Assembly: GCF_022014595.1 (NCBI RefSeq)
Contig: NZ_CP091740.1
Coordinates: 496,001-560,000 of the forward strand
Source: Solitalea lacus
GTDB taxonomy: Bacteria; Bacteroidota; Bacteroidia; Sphingobacteriales; Sphingobacteriaceae
Direction of reading: 5' to 3'
DNA length: 64,000 bases
This document shows, one piece after another, positions 24,876 to 33,906 of this stretch (the stretch's first letter is position 1; each line of letters starts with the position of its first letter). A program made the position numbers and the translations under genes. The notes beneath the pieces are model-generated. The model had not been told where the DNA came from and searched no databases. It saw only the letters and a list, made by a program, of their open reading frames with translations.

Positions 24876-25592
24876 ATGGAAGCACAAATTACAGATACTA
24901 TAACAAATAAACTCGACGTAACCATCAGGATGCGTCCAGGATCATCAGCCGCAGAGATTAATCTAATGCCTGGTCAGGAGTTTACTGCCGAAGCAGGCGC
25001 TATGATTGCAATGAGTCCATTTATTCAAATGACTACTACGACTCATAAAAAGAATTCAGGTGGTATAATGAAAGGATTAAAACGAATGATTTCAGGTGAG
25101 AGTTTCTTCTTAAACCATTATTCGGCAGGCAGTCAAGGCGGAACCGTTTGGTTAGGAGCTACGCACGCCGGTGATATGATGGTTAAGGAGCTAAACGGTG
25201 AGGGAATCATTGTACAAGGAGGCTCTTACGTGGCCAGCAGTCCAGAGATTGATATTGATATGAACTGGCAGGGCTTTAAATCACTTATTTCTAAAGAAGG
25301 GTTATTCTGGTTAGGAATAAGAGGTAAAGGAACCGTAATAGTTAACTCATTTGGCGCCATTTACCCGGTTCAAGTTAATGGCGAATATATTGTTGATACT
25401 GGGCATATTGTTGCCTTTGAAGAAAGCTTGAATTTCTCATTGAGCAAAGCCGGAAAGAGCTGGATCAGCTCTATTTTAGGCGGTGAAGGCTTAGTATGCA
25501 AATTTAAGGGACAAGGGACTGTATGGATTCAATCGCACAACACAACCTCTTTCGGAAATATTTTGGGCGTAAGACTTAAAGCAAGGAAATAA
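24876..25592 (+). CDS. AIM24 / TIGR00266 family protein, copy 2
   Basis: The 238-residue copy repeats the family layout: GQEFTAEAGAMIAMSP, SGESFFLNHYSAGSQGG, KEGLFWLGIRGKGTVIVNS, NGEYIVDTGHIVAFEE and a final GEGLVCKFKGQGTVWIQS. An N-terminal extension and a basic stretch (THKKNSGGIMKGLKRM) differ from copy 1. It starts 8 bases after copy 1 and abuts copy 3, so the three are almost certainly one message. Confidence 0.9.
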   Translation: MEAQITDTITNKLDVTIRMRPGSSAAEINLMPGQEFTAEAGAMIAMSPFIQMTTTTHKKNSGGIMKGLKRMISGESFFLNHYSAGSQGGTVWLGATHAGDMMVKELNGEGIIVQGGSYVASSPEIDIDMNWQGFKSLISKEGLFWLGIRGKGTVIVNSFGAIYPVQVNGEYIVDTGHIVAFEESLNFSLSKAGKSWISSILGGEGLVCKFKGQGTVWIQSHNTTSFGNILGVRLKARK

Positions 25593-26276
25593 ATGGAAAC
25601 TCAAGATAAAAAAGGATTTGATTTTAAAATGGATTGCAAGCCTGATTATGGTTTTGTAACCATCAATATACCATCCGGGCAGAAACTAAAGGTTGAAGCC
25701 GCAGCTATGGCCACCATGGATACCAATATCGAAATGAAAACCAAATTAAAGGGCGGTTTCTCTCGTTTTTTAACTGGGGAGTCACTATTTATTAACGAGT
25801 TTTCAGCAGTAAATGGAAATGGCGATATTCAAATTGCACCGGCTTGCCCGGGAGATGTAGAACATATCTATTTGAATAATGAAACCATTTATTTACAGAA
25901 CACGGCCTTTTTGGCTTCGGCAGAAACCGTTAATGTTGAGACTAAGTTTCAAGGCCTGATGAGAGGCTTTTTCTCGGGCGAAAGCTTCTTTTTGATAAAA
26001 TGTTCTGGTCAGGGTGATTTATGGTTTAACTCTTACGGAGGTATTATTGAAATTGATGTTGAGGACGGTTATTTAGTAGATACCGGGCACATTGTTGCCT
26101 TTACCGAGGGACTGCAATATGAAATTTCGAGAGTTGGGGGTTATAAATCCTTATTCTTCTCAGGAGAAGGATTGGTATGTCGTTTTAGCGGAAAAGGTAA
26201 AGTTTGGATTCAGACTCGCAAAATTGGTCCGTTTATTAGTTGGGTGCACCCGTTCCGTCCGGCGGGTAAAAATTAA
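25593..26276 (+). CDS. AIM24 / TIGR00266 family protein, copy 3
   Basis: The 227-residue copy shares TGESLFINEFSAVNG, SGESFFLIKCSGQGDLWFNS, DGYLVDTGHIVAFTE and GEGLVCRFSGKGKVWIQTR. Its ATG follows the stop of copy 2 with no spacer, implying translational coupling. The end (GPFISWVHPFRPAG) resembles the end of copy 1 (GLASWVNKHL) more than copy 2. A terminator hairpin lies 25 bases downstream, closing the four-gene unit. Confidence 0.9.
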   Translation: METQDKKGFDFKMDCKPDYGFVTINIPSGQKLKVEAAAMATMDTNIEMKTKLKGGFSRFLTGESLFINEFSAVNGNGDIQIAPACPGDVEHIYLNNETIYLQNTAFLASAETVNVETKFQGLMRGFFSGESFFLIKCSGQGDLWFNSYGGIIEIDVEDGYLVDTGHIVAFTEGLQYEISRVGGYKSLFFSGEGLVCRFSGKGKVWIQTRKIGPFISWVHPFRPAGKN

Positions 26277-26300
26277 TTAATCTTAGGGATTGAACTTTAT

Positions 26301-26332
26301 AAAGAAGGTGGCTAATTGGTCACCTTTCTTTG
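26301..26332 (+). terminator. Terminator of the M48-AIM24 unit
   Basis: AAAGAAGGTG at 26301-26310 pairs with CACCTTTCTTT at 26321-26331 with one bulge, followed by a T-rich stretch. Confidence 0.7.
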
Positions 26333-26351
26333 TTATGCTATTATTCGGACT

Positions 26352-27248
26352 CTAGTCAACAGCTTCCTTTGTCAACAAATCAACAACATTCTTTAATGCC
26401 GGTTTTCGATTGTTTTCTTTCCATATGGCAAATAATTGGGTGCGTTGAGGGATATGAGTGAGTTCCAGAAATTTGACTTTTAAATCGAAACCGTATTGAA
26501 GCCCTGTGGGTACAATGGCAATGCCCAAACCCTCTTCCACCAGTTTAAAAATGGTTAATGCATTTACTGATTTATGAAAAACCTGAGGCCTAAATCCGTG
26601 ATCTTCGCAAATGCTCATGATCAGATCATGATAAAAGGGACTGTCTTCGCTCGAGAAAAAAATAAAGGGAGCAGAACGAAGTGATTTTACCGATTCATAA
26701 CTGGGTTTATTTAAAAGATGGTCTATTGGTAGCACCAGAGAAAAGGTATCCTGATGCACAAGGTATTTGGCTATGCCTTCTTTAAATTGATGAGTGCGAA
26801 CAAAGCCTAGGTCGAGTTTACTCTTTTCAATAAGTTCAACCTGTAATTTATTGGGCAATTCTTCTAAAACTGTCCTAATGCCAGGGTATTCTTTATTTAA
26901 CTTCAGCACCAATTCAGGAATGACCCTTTGTGCAGCCGAACCTAAAAAGCCAATTCGGATTTCGGTTTCTTTTCCCAAACTAATGTTTTCAAGTTGCTGT
27001 TGAATGGTATCCAGATGGTTGAATATAAAATCCGCCTCTTTTTTTAGATAAATACCAGCCTCTGTTAGCTCTACCTTCTTCTTGGTTCTGTCAAATAAAC
27101 TAACCTTATAGAGTTCTTCCATTTGTTTAATCTGCCGGCTAAGTCCAGGCTGAGAAATAAACAGTCGTTCTGCTGCTTTTCTGTATTTTAATTCCTCGGC
27201 CAGTACTTGGAAGTATTTCAGATGGCGTAATTCTATTTGATAACTCAT
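26352..27248 (-). CDS. LysR-family transcriptional regulator divergent from hutU
   Basis: The 298-residue form starts at ATG 27246-27248 with SYQIELRHLKYFQVLAEEL, the standard LysR winged-helix N-terminus, and AAERLFISQPGLSRQIKQME is the recognition helix. The frame is open further upstream, but that part reads into the hutU promoter region and is not conserved-looking. The C-terminal periplasmic-binding-like effector domain begins near residue 92. It is divergent from hutU with only 83 bases between the chosen starts, so control of hutU and autoregulation are likely. The inducer, perhaps urocanate, is inferred. Confidence 0.92.
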   Translation of the reverse strand: MSYQIELRHLKYFQVLAEELKYRKAAERLFISQPGLSRQIKQMEELYKVSLFDRTKKKVELTEAGIYLKKEADFIFNHLDTIQQQLENISLGKETEIRIGFLGSAAQRVIPELVLKLNKEYPGIRTVLEELPNKLQVELIEKSKLDLGFVRTHQFKEGIAKYLVHQDTFSLVLPIDHLLNKPSYESVKSLRSAPFIFFSSEDSPFYHDLIMSICEDHGFRPQVFHKSVNALTIFKLVEEGLGIAIVPTGLQYGFDLKVKFLELTHIPQRTQLFAIWKENNRKPALKNVVDLLTKEAVD

Positions 27249-27299
27249 GGTTATTAATTGATGATGAAAATGGTATTTATAGGTATCAAATGTAGCGTT

Positions 27300-27307
27300 T
27301 ATTTTTG
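27300..27307 (+). promoter_or_regulatory. Bacteroidota -7 element for hutU
   Basis: TATTTTTG matches TAnnTTTG and is 24 bases before the hutU ATG, giving a very short leader. A degenerate TTTA lies about 20 bases upstream at 27276-27279. It sits within the LysR-hutU intergenic region. Confidence 0.45.
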
Positions 27308-27331
27308 CGTAAACCATTTACTCATAGTGTT

Positions 27332-29332
27332 ATGACTTTCAAAGAGCAAATACTTCAAGGCATTCCATCTCAATTGCCAAAGAAAAAATCATATGATACA
27401 ACTGTAAGCCATGCGCCAATAAGGAAACAGATATTAAGTAAGGAAGAAAAAAAACTTAGTTTACGTAATGCATTGCGTTATTTTCCAGCTCACTGGCATC
27501 AAGAGCTGGCTTCTGAGTTTTTAGAGGAATTGGAAAAATATGGCAGGATTTACATGTATCGTTTCATGCCAGAATATGCTATGTATGCTCGCCCAATCCA
27601 TGAATATCCGAATAAAAGTTTGCAGGCAGCTGCAATAATGTTGATGATTCAGAATAACCTGGACCCAGCGGTAGCACAGCACCCACACGAGCTAATCACC
27701 TATGGCGGTAATGGTGCAGTATTTCAAAACTGGGCACAGTATCTGTTAACGATGCAGTACTTGGCAACCATGACCAATGAGCAAACTCTAAATATTTACA
27801 GTGGGCACCCTCAGGGCTTGTTTCCTTCAAGTACAGCTGCTCCTAGAGTTGTGGTAACCAACGGAATGATGATTCCTAATTATTCTACTCCAGATGATTG
27901 GGAGAAATATAATGCATTGGGAGTTACTCAATACGGTCAAATGACAGCCGGTTCTTATATGTACATTGGTCCGCAAGGTATTGTTCATGGAACAACTATT
28001 ACTGTAATGAATGCTTTCCGTAAGAAACTTGGACAGAATGCCGAAACAAAAGGAAAAGTCTTCCTTACAGCAGGTTTAGGTGGAATGAGTGGCGCTCAAC
28101 CGAAAGCGGGCAATATTGCCGGTTGTATAACTGTTTGTGCCGAAGTAAATCCCGCTGCTGCAAGAAAAAGACATTCACAAGGCTGGGTGGATGAATTGAT
28201 TGAAGACATGAGATTGTTGGTGGAAAGGGTGAAGGTCGCAAAGGAAAAGCAAGAGACTGTTTCTTTGGCGTTTATTGGCAATGTTGTAGACGTTTGGGAA
28301 AGATTTGATCAGGAACAAATCTTTATTGAAATTGGTTCTGACCAAACTTCATTACATAATCCATGGTCAGGCGGATACTATCCGGTAGGCCTAAGCTTTG
28401 AGGAAGCTAATCGAATGATCGCTTCTAATCCTGAACTTTTTAAAGAGAAAGTAAGGGAGTCGCTTAGACGACATGCTGCTGCTGTTAACAGTCATTGCGC
28501 AAAAGGCACATACTTCTTTGATTATGGTAACGCGTTTTTATTGGAATGTAGCAGAGCCGGAGCAGATGTAATGGCCGAAAATGGAATCGATTTTAAATAC
28601 CCTTCATATGTTCAAGATATTTTAGGGCCTATGTGCTTTGATTATGGATTTGGTCCTTTTAGGTGGGTATGTACTTCTGGCAATCCGAAGGATCTGCAAA
28701 TTACAGACAGAATTGCCAAAGAAGTTTTGGAAGAAATTAAAGCACAATCACCGGCTGAAATTCAGCAACAAATGCAGGATAACATCGTCTGGATTAACAA
28801 CGCTGAAGAAAATAAGCTGGTGGTAGGGTCTCAGGCTCGGATTCTTTATGCTGATGCTGAGGGCCGTGCTAAAATTGCGTTAAGATTCAATGAAGTCATT
28901 AAGGAAGGACTCTTGTCAGCTCCGGTTGTTTTGGGTCGCGATCACCATGATGTAAGCGGTACGGATTCTCCGTTTAGAGAAACCAGCAATATTTACGATG
29001 GTAGCAAGTTTACTGCCGATATGGCTGTTCACAATGTTATAGGCGATAGTTTTAGGGGCGCAACCTGGGTTTCAATCCATAATGGAGGAGGTGTTGGATG
29101 GGGTGAAGTTATTAACGGGGGCTTCGGAATGGTTTTGGATGGAACCGACGAGGCTGCCCTGAAATTACAGAACATGCTGTTTTTTGATGTAAACAACGGT
29201 ATTGCCAGAAGAAGCTGGGCCCGAAATAAAGAAGCTCGTTTTGCTATCGAAAGAGAAATGGATAGAACGCCTACTCTGAAGGTTACCATACCTAATCTTG
29301 TTGATGATAGCGTATTAAATAACTTGTTTTAG
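27332..29332 (+). CDS. hutU: Urocanate hydratase
   Basis: HutU adds water to urocanate to give imidazolone propionate, using tightly bound NAD. The protein shows ITYGGNGAVFQNW, LNIYSGHPQGLFPSS, TAGLGGMSGAQPKAG, and near the C-terminus GRDHHDVSGTDSPFRET and WVSIHNGGGVGWGEVING. At 666 residues it is longer than the roughly 557-residue E. coli-type enzyme, as is usual for the Bacteroidota form. I chose the ATG at 27332 (TFKEQILQGIPSQLP) rather than an upstream one at 27305, because the -7 promoter element at 27300 would exclude the earlier start. It is divergent from a LysR gene. Confidence 0.96.
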   Translation: MTFKEQILQGIPSQLPKKKSYDTTVSHAPIRKQILSKEEKKLSLRNALRYFPAHWHQELASEFLEELEKYGRIYMYRFMPEYAMYARPIHEYPNKSLQAAAIMLMIQNNLDPAVAQHPHELITYGGNGAVFQNWAQYLLTMQYLATMTNEQTLNIYSGHPQGLFPSSTAAPRVVVTNGMMIPNYSTPDDWEKYNALGVTQYGQMTAGSYMYIGPQGIVHGTTITVMNAFRKKLGQNAETKGKVFLTAGLGGMSGAQPKAGNIAGCITVCAEVNPAAARKRHSQGWVDELIEDMRLLVERVKVAKEKQETVSLAFIGNVVDVWERFDQEQIFIEIGSDQTSLHNPWSGGYYPVGLSFEEANRMIASNPELFKEKVRESLRRHAAAVNSHCAKGTYFFDYGNAFLLECSRAGADVMAENGIDFKYPSYVQDILGPMCFDYGFGPFRWVCTSGNPKDLQITDRIAKEVLEEIKAQSPAEIQQQMQDNIVWINNAEENKLVVGSQARILYADAEGRAKIALRFNEVIKEGLLSAPVVLGRDHHDVSGTDSPFRETSNIYDGSKFTADMAVHNVIGDSFRGATWVSIHNGGGVGWGEVINGGFGMVLDGTDEAALKLQNMLFFDVNNGIARRSWARNKEARFAIEREMDRTPTLKVTIPNLVDDSVLNNLF

Positions 29333-29350
29333 CAGCAGAAATACTAAACA

Positions 29351-29389
29351 AAAGCCCCTTCCTTGTTTTTATGCTTGAGAAGGGGTTTT
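29351..29389 (+). terminator. Terminator of hutU
   Basis: AAAGCCCCTTC at 29351-29361 pairs with GAAGGGGTTTT at 29379-29389 with one G-U pair. Confidence 0.75.
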
Positions 29390-29453
29390 CAAATCTCTTA
29401 CAGGTCGGCTAAAATAAAGACTTTGTTACGCTTAAGGTTTCGGTTTTCGGTGA

Positions 29454-29485
29454 TTTGGTTTGTTTTATTTACTCTATTACTTTTG
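29454..29485 (+). promoter_or_regulatory. Complete Bacteroidota promoter before the His/Cys-rich gene
   Basis: TTTG at 29454-29457 is separated by 20 bases from TACTTTTG at 29478-29485, fitting both the -33 and -7 elements. It implies transcription from about 29492 and so supports the start at 29523 over an ATG at 29460. Confidence 0.6.
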
Positions 29486-29522
29486 TAGTGTGAGACATGC
29501 AGCAAAAAAACGAAATTTGAGG

Positions 29523-29840
29523 ATGAGTTTATCGGGCATACTATTCTTAGTATTCCTTATAACACAAATTCCTTTTGCCGTATTGCACCATCATGATACA
29601 GATACTTCAATTCAAGCAGCTTCTACTGATATTGCAAAATGCCATGTGGTAAAGGAATGCACTGAAGCTTCCTCCTGTTTGATTTGTCATTTTCACTTTG
29701 TCAAAGACTTTCTTGTTGAAAAGAATTTCTCAATAACTGTTCATCATTTTGTTTACAAGGTTTTTGCAACAGAAAACCTTTCTCCTCAATTATTTAATCT
29801 TGCCCTTAAGGAGTTAAGAGGCCCTCCTGCTTTGTTCTAA
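29523..29840 (+). CDS. Small exported His/Cys-rich protein paired with a TonB-dependent receptor
   Basis: The 105-residue form begins with a hydrophobic signal (LSGILFLVFLITQIPFAV) and then shows potential metal ligands: LHHHDTD near residues 20-26, CHVVKEC, and SSCLICHFHF near 53-62. Such clusters could bind Zn, Cu or Co in the periplasm or be part of a metal-sensing or uptake step. It is followed after 126 bases by a TonB-dependent receptor on the same strand. I recall similar small HHH proteins next to receptors in Bacteroidota but no established role. The promoter at 29454 fixes the start. The metal is unknown. Confidence 0.8.
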   Translation: MSLSGILFLVFLITQIPFAVLHHHDTDTSIQAASTDIAKCHVVKECTEASSCLICHFHFVKDFLVEKNFSITVHHFVYKVFATENLSPQLFNLALKELRGPPALF

Positions 29841-29966
29841 TTTCATGATTCACTGCATTCGTCGAGTAAATGTTTAATGCGATGAAGCACATTTTAGTAT
29901 TTCCAATTATCACGTATTAAATAGTTGCATGCTTGCCAGAAATGAAAGGTCGGGCGTCATGTATAT

Positions 29967-32264
29967 ATGAAATTTATGAAAGCAAAGTTCTTAATTTTTT
30001 TTATAGCATTTATTTTTTCGGCTGTTAGTCTTTCAGCGAATGTGATTCCTGTGGCTAACTTAACCGGAAGAGTTACAGACAAACAAAATGGGCAGCCTAT
30101 AATAGGTGCCTTCGTGGGCGTTTCAAGTTTGCGTGTAGGTACAGTTACAAATAATAACGGGGATTATCTGCTGACTAATGTGCCTAGAGTCAAACTCCTA
30201 ATTGACGTAAGTTGTGTTGGCTACAAAACCCTTACTCAGACAGTTGATTTGGCAAGTACAGCAAAAGTGGATTTTGAGCTCGAAATGTCTGTGATAGAAG
30301 CTGATGAGGTTGTTGTTACGGGGTCTCCGATAATGGGCAAAAATTCAAAAAACAGTACCCCGATTGAAACAGTGACCCGTCAGCAATTGGTGCAAAGCGG
30401 GGCTTCCAATATTGTTGATGCCTTAAGTAATGTTCCTGGTATTTCTCAGGTAACAACAGGAAGTGCGATTTCCAAACCTGTAATTCGCGGATTGAGTTAT
30501 AACCGGGTAGTAACATTGAATAATGACGTAAAACAAGAAGGGCAACAATGGGGAGATGAACATGGTATTGAAATTGACCAATATGGTGCTGCCAAGGTAG
30601 AAGTATTGCGTGGTCCTGCCAGTTTGTTTTATGGCTCTGATGCCTTGGGAGGGGTTATTAATATAATTGATCCGGTGGTTGCTAATCCAGGAGCTGTAAA
30701 AGGTCAATTTACCACCAATTACTCAACTAATAATGGTTTAACTGCAACAAATATCCAATTTGACGGTAATGCCAATGGCTTTGTTTATCGAATTAACGGA
30801 ACATACAAAAATGCAATGTCATACAAATCTCCTGTAGAGCGCGTGTATAACAGCGCTTTTAGAGAAGATGATATAGCTGCGATGGTCGGACTCAGTAAAA
30901 ACTGGGGTTTTGCCCACTTAAGCTACTCGCGTTTTAATTCCAAACTTGGTCTAACTGAAGGAGAAAGAGACGCTAATGGACAATTTGTTGATATGGAAGG
31001 GAATACAGTTTCGGCAACTGATTTAAAAAGTCGCTCTTTGTTTCTTCCTTTTCAGCATATAACACATCAGAAGGTTGCTTTAAACTCTAATGTTAGTGTT
31101 GGGAGCGGGTTTTTAAAAACCACACTAGGTTTTCAAAATAATCAACGCAGGGAGCTGGAAGAATCAATTGTAGATCCTTCTGCTTATTTCTATCTGAATA
31201 CCTATTCGTTAGACAGTAAATATTACTTCGAGGCAATTAACGGCTGGGCTCCTGTGATTGGAATCTCTGGAATAATTCAGAATAATAGTAATAGGGGTGA
31301 AGAAGCGCTGATCCCAGCATATGACATGTATTCCGGAGGGATATTTACCTATGTTAAAAAGGAATGGGAAAAGACTAGCATTGATGCAGGAATGCGTTTC
31401 GATACAAGGAAAATTAATGGAAAAGAGGAGTTTGATTTTAGTGCATTTTCAAACAGTTTTTCTAATATCTCAGCTTCAGTTGGAGCAACTCATCAGTTAA
31501 GTGAAAAGATTAACCTGAAAGGTCATATTGGTCGTGGGTTTAGAGCTCCAAATATTGCTGAACTTAGTGCCAATGGAGTGCATGAAGGCGCTTTTAGATA
31601 TGAGATCGGTAATCCCGAATTAAAGCAAGAAACTAGTCTGCAATTTGATGCTTCAATGGATTGGGTGAGCAAGTACCTTACAATTGAGTTGAACGGGTAT
31701 TATAATTTCATAAACGATTATATCTATTATCAGAATACCAATAACGAGGAAATTGTTGTTGATGGAGAGTTATTTCCGGTTTATCGTTATGTTCAGGGGA
31801 ATTCAGCAATTAGAGGATTAGAATTCAGTTTTGATGTTCACCCGGTTGATCAACTGCACTTTGAGAACTCTTTTGCCTATACTCGTGGAACTAACAACGA
31901 AGCAAAAACAGACCTTCCATTTATTCCGCAAGCTAAATTAATTAATACAATACGATATGATTTTGAAGGGAAAAAAGAGGCAGCATTAACAGATTTGTAT
32001 GCTAGTTTAGGGGTAGAAACAAGCTTTAAGCAAGATAAAGTAGATCCTTTTGAAACAGTATCAAATGGATATACTTTACTAAACTTATCAATTGGAGCAA
32101 CTATACACTCAAAAGCAGGTAAACCTGTTGTTTCATTATTTGTGTCGGGCAAAAACCTAACTGACAAGAATTATATAGATCATTTAAGCCGATTCAAAGG
32201 AATTGGGGTGTCAAATATTGGTAGAAATATAACATTTGGCATAACTGTTCCTTTTGCCAATTAG
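29967..32264 (+). CDS. TonB-dependent outer-membrane receptor, probably for metal or a metal complex
   Basis: The 765-residue protein has a signal peptide, a carboxypeptidase-regulatory-like beta-sandwich near 33-115 (LTGRVTDKQNGQPIIGAF), a plug domain with VIRGLSYNRVVTLNND, QWGDEHGIEIDQYG and VLRGPASLFYGSDALGGVI, and a barrel ending in aromatic F-A-N (ITFGITVPFAN). The plug wording is like receptors annotated for zinc or heme uptake. The His/Cys-rich small protein directly upstream supports a metal-related substrate. Ligand assignment is inference; the receptor class is secure. Confidence 0.93.
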   Translation: MKFMKAKFLIFFIAFIFSAVSLSANVIPVANLTGRVTDKQNGQPIIGAFVGVSSLRVGTVTNNNGDYLLTNVPRVKLLIDVSCVGYKTLTQTVDLASTAKVDFELEMSVIEADEVVVTGSPIMGKNSKNSTPIETVTRQQLVQSGASNIVDALSNVPGISQVTTGSAISKPVIRGLSYNRVVTLNNDVKQEGQQWGDEHGIEIDQYGAAKVEVLRGPASLFYGSDALGGVINIIDPVVANPGAVKGQFTTNYSTNNGLTATNIQFDGNANGFVYRINGTYKNAMSYKSPVERVYNSAFREDDIAAMVGLSKNWGFAHLSYSRFNSKLGLTEGERDANGQFVDMEGNTVSATDLKSRSLFLPFQHITHQKVALNSNVSVGSGFLKTTLGFQNNQRRELEESIVDPSAYFYLNTYSLDSKYYFEAINGWAPVIGISGIIQNNSNRGEEALIPAYDMYSGGIFTYVKKEWEKTSIDAGMRFDTRKINGKEEFDFSAFSNSFSNISASVGATHQLSEKINLKGHIGRGFRAPNIAELSANGVHEGAFRYEIGNPELKQETSLQFDASMDWVSKYLTIELNGYYNFINDYIYYQNTNNEEIVVDGELFPVYRYVQGNSAIRGLEFSFDVHPVDQLHFENSFAYTRGTNNEAKTDLPFIPQAKLINTIRYDFEGKKEAALTDLYASLGVETSFKQDKVDPFETVSNGYTLLNLSIGATIHSKAGKPVVSLFVSGKNLTDKNYIDHLSRFKGIGVSNIGRNITFGITVPFAN

Positions 32265-32283
32265 CAATGAAGCTATTTACAGG

Positions 32284-32312
32284 AAAGACGATCTTTTGGG
32301 TCGTTTTTTTTT
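32284..32312 (+). terminator. Terminator of the TonB-receptor gene
   Basis: AAAGACGATC pairs with GGGTCGTTT across a TTTT loop with wobble pairs, followed by a run of T (32303-32312). Confidence 0.6.
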
Positions 32313-32535
32313 GTTTTAAACCGAAAGTAATAGTGAATTTTAGCTATATAAATTTAACTAGTAGTTAACTCGATCTTTTATTTGACTCAATGGCAGTAAT
32401 TAAAATAAACAATAAGTTAATTATCTATTAAAAATATTACACTATATACAATCTTAAAAGGTGGTTTTTTGTTATATTTATATATAGCGCTCTCAGCCAT
32501 AAAACCCTAGTCGAAAACTTAAACCGCCATAAAAA

Positions 32536-33804
32536 ATGATTTGTTACGATAACATATCATTTAAGCTACCAAACTTCTACAGGAAACTCCTGCTAAGTGT
32601 ATTTTTATTGTTTTCGGGTTTAAATGCTTTTTCACAATATCAGTTTCAGATTAAAGAAAATAAGAGTCAGTTTACGATGCCATTTGAGTTTAATCGTAAT
32701 CTTATCATTCTACCAGTTTATATCAATGATAAAGGACCATTTAATTTTATTCTCGATAGTGGGGTAAGTATAGTATTAATCACCAACCCATCTTTAAAAG
32801 ATTCGTTAAATCTCCAGCTGGGTCGCCAAGTAACCATTAAAGGTTTGGGCGAAGGCGATGACTTAATAGCTCAAATAGTTACCGGAATGAACATGAGCAT
32901 CGGTAAAGCAGAATGTCCGATCATGGCAGGGGCAATTTTGCCGAAAGATATTCTTGATTTAACTTCATACGTGGGCATGCCAGTATTTGGGATTATTGGC
33001 TATGACTTTTTTAGCAGCTTTGTTGTAAAGATAAATTATGTTAATCAGGTGATCACGGTTTTTAATAGTGATGAATTTAAACCACCTCGTAAATGCAAAC
33101 CCATACCATTATTGATTGAAAATCAGAGAGCCTATGTTTTTGCCGATGTAATTATGAAAGATAATACCTCTGTAAAAACTAAATTGATAATTGATACTGG
33201 AGCAGGACATCCTGTTTCACTGGAACCTTCAACTAATCCCGCTATTAAAGTTCCTGACTCCACGCTTAGTGCGTTTTTAGGTCGAGGTTTAAGTGGTCCA
33301 ATTGATGGGCATATTGGCAGGATTAAACATTTGGCCTTTAGTGATATTGAGGTTAATAATGTAATTACTTCGTTTCCCAATCATAATGATGTTACGGCTA
33401 AAGTGTTAGCAAATAACAGAAATGGAAATATCGGAAATGACTTGTTGAAGCGTTTTACGGTTATTTTTGATTATCAACGATCACAAATGTTTCTTAAGCC
33501 TAATGCTTATTTTAATCTGCCATTTGAACACGATATGAGCGGTCTTGAATTAATTACTTCGTCAAAAGATTCGCGCAGGTATTTTGTCTCATTGGTTCAA
33601 CCAGGTTCACCTGCTGATCAGGCCGGTTTACAAAAGGATGATGAAATTATTTCCATCAATTTAAGACCTGTTTCAGAAATGCCAGTTTCTGAAGTTGATA
33701 ATTTACTCCGTTCAAAAGACAACCGAGGCTTGTTAATTCAATTCCACAGAAAAAACACGACAGGCTCTAATTATGTAGTACTTACACTTAAACGTAGGGT
33801 GTAA
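32536..33804 (+). CDS. Exported retropepsin-like aspartyl protease with PDZ domain
   Basis: The 422-residue protein has an N-terminal signal (LLLSVFLLFSGLNAFSQ), two half-sites of a pepsin/retropepsin-like fold, FILDSGVS near 72-79 and LIIDTGAG near 219-226, and a C-terminal PDZ domain (GSPADQAGLQKDDEIISIN) near 354-372. The first site is DSG and the second DTG, so both aspartates are present. Such proteins occur widely in Bacteroidota with unknown substrates. The gene is alone, upstream of a secreted zinc metalloprotease with its own promoter. Confidence 0.9.
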   Translation: MICYDNISFKLPNFYRKLLLSVFLLFSGLNAFSQYQFQIKENKSQFTMPFEFNRNLIILPVYINDKGPFNFILDSGVSIVLITNPSLKDSLNLQLGRQVTIKGLGEGDDLIAQIVTGMNMSIGKAECPIMAGAILPKDILDLTSYVGMPVFGIIGYDFFSSFVVKINYVNQVITVFNSDEFKPPRKCKPIPLLIENQRAYVFADVIMKDNTSVKTKLIIDTGAGHPVSLEPSTNPAIKVPDSTLSAFLGRGLSGPIDGHIGRIKHLAFSDIEVNNVITSFPNHNDVTAKVLANNRNGNIGNDLLKRFTVIFDYQRSQMFLKPNAYFNLPFEHDMSGLELITSSKDSRRYFVSLVQPGSPADQAGLQKDDEIISINLRPVSEMPVSEVDNLLRSKDNRGLLIQFHRKNTTGSNYVVLTLKRRV

Positions 33805-33869
33805 TAGATTGGTTATTGTAAAATCTCTGTTGTCCCTCCCTTTTATAGTAAAAAAATGAGGTGAAGGTG

Positions 33870-33877
33870 TAGTTTTG
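33870..33877 (+). promoter_or_regulatory. Bacteroidota -7 element before the zinc metalloprotease gene
   Basis: TAGTTTTG matches TAnnTTTG, 30 bases upstream of the ATG. No clear -33 box. Confidence 0.4.
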
Positions 33878-33906
33878 TTGCTTTAACCTTACAAAAGAAA
33901 ACTTCA

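Noticed and set aside
27249-27331. A LysR operator between the regulator and hutU
   Set aside because: The GGTAT-N5-GGTAT spacing is a direct, not inverted, repeat and no clear T-N11-A palindrome is visible, so I do not report a site.
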